This document shows, in pieces, positions 63,633 through 64,000 of a stretch of DNA of 64,000 nt. Under the pieces are notes generated by a model. That model saw nothing but the letters and a program-made list of their open reading frames with translations. It was not told the origin of the DNA and ran no database searches. Numbering within the stretch: position 1 is the first letter of the stretch; every line of letters starts with the position of its first letter. This DNA is from Gammaproteobacteria bacterium (GTDB taxonomy: Bacteria > Pseudomonadota > Gammaproteobacteria > Acidiferrobacterales > SPGG2), in assembly GCA_029861845.1 (NCBI GenBank), contig JAOTYM010000004.1, positions 1 to 64,000 of the forward strand, written 5' to 3'. A program made the position numbers and the translations under genes.

Positions 63633-64000
63633 ATGTGGGAATATCGAGGCCAGAAACGACCGCCTTTTGCTGAGCCGGTTGGGGCCGGTCAGGAATCAGT
63701 CTGGGATTTCCCCAGACCGCCAAAAGCGGTGCCGTGTAACCGTACAGTTGAAGTGAGCCACAACGGCATCGTGATCGGGCGCTCCACTAAGACCTATCGA
63801 GTATTGGAAACTGCAAGTCCGCCTACCTTTTACCTACCGGCGAACGATGTCGATTGGCCACAGCTGGTAAAGGCGCCAGGGAGTTCTTTGTGTGAGTGGA
63901 AAGGCTTAGCAGCGTATTGGGCGCTGACTTTAGACCCGAGCGGCGCACCGGTGGCGTGGAGTTATGGCGATCCGCACCAGGAATTTGAGATGCTTCGCGC
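63633..64000 (+). CDS. DUF427 domain protein (cut by window end)
   Basis: Found by hand, since the frame has no stop inside the window. About 122 codons are visible: MWEYRGQKRPPFAEPVGAGQ at the start, ESVWDFPRPPKAVPC, FYLPANDVDWPQLV and YWALTLDPSGAPVAWSYGDP. These are DUF427 segments, a small beta-rich protein of unknown function often near acyl-CoA or cofactor genes. The start is ATG 63633, 14 bases after the argB stop, so the genes may be cotranscribed. Confidence 0.85.
   Translation, partial: MWEYRGQKRPPFAEPVGAGQESVWDFPRPPKAVPCNRTVEVSHNGIVIGRSTKTYRVLETASPPTFYLPANDVDWPQLVKAPGSSLCEWKGLAAYWALTLDPSGAPVAWSYGDPHQEFEMLR

Overview
The window looks like chromosome of a free-living gammaproteobacterium of moderate GC content (I estimate the low to mid 50s percent by eye; not computed). 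Supporting signs are hslVU, htpX, msrPQ, ArfB, YajD, a secreted YqgE, SirB1-like and PA0069-type radical SAM proteins, a SahR-controlled metF-metH operon, and heat-shock promoters that fit the enteric sigma-32 consensus. The genus cannot be named from this sequence alone. I see no rRNA or tRNA gene, CRISPR array, insertion sequence, integrase or phage gene. The region reads as ordinary core and accessory chromosome with several odd operons.

Layout. 1-5.4 kb: an Lhr-type helicase cut by the window edge, a GNAT acetyltransferase, an NTF2-like protein, a trans-sulfuration PLP enzyme, YdcH, a small zinc-ribbon protein with its own promoter and terminator, ArfB and YajD. 5.4-8.3 kb: YqgE with a signal-like N-terminus, an envelope thioredoxin-like protein and a 35-residue membrane peptide missed by the ORF track. 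7.5-15.7 kb: one-carbon and sulfur metabolism, with a phosphoserine phosphatase-like gene and serA converging on a sahR-metF-metH operon that carries a perfect 24-bp operator palindrome. 15.8-24.2 kb: pirin, phosphodiesterase, TPMT-like methyltransferase, PQQ-type propeller, TM0106-type nuclease, MOSC, ParA-like and SirB1-like genes, and two unknown small genes.

24.2-32 kb: alpha/beta hydrolase, gamma-glutamyltransferase, LEA14-like lipoprotein, NnrU with a putative molybdenum carrier, an alkyltransferase-like protein, CsaA, a DODA dioxygenase, diaminopropionate ammonia-lyase and a fragment resembling the C-terminus of DUF99. 32-37.5 kb: GpmA, a 947-residue ACP / acyl-AMP ligase / PlsC fusion, YjbQ and an HtrA-like protease. 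37.5-42.5 kb: a tightly packed eight-gene minus-strand run (glycosyltransferase, nucleosidase, spore-photolyase-like radical SAM enzyme, aldo/keto reductase, half of an EEP nuclease, NTF2-like, ArsC, DUF1330). 42.6-46 kb: CHAD, exopolyphosphatase and endonuclease V. 46-53 kb: 2H phosphoesterase, M28 peptidase, PA0069 radical SAM, an HD-GYP variant, a DUF2007 protein, an AmmeMemoRadiSam radical SAM enzyme and an unknown coiled-coil protein.

53-64 kb: HtpX, DUF1223, a two-component system followed by a spondin-domain protein, MsrPQ, HslVU, Hsp20, ArgB and a DUF427 protein cut by the window end. Shared 11-bp-spaced repeats before the response regulator and before the spondin gene suggest one small regulon. 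Matching sigma-32-like promoters before hslV and hsp20 suggest heat control.

The most interesting novelty candidates are the nucleosidase plus SPL radical SAM pair inside its overlapping operon, the ACP-ligase-acyltransferase fusion, the two-component/spondin regulon next to MsrPQ, the CHAD-Ppx-EndoV cluster, and a possible pairing switch over the argB ribosome binding site.
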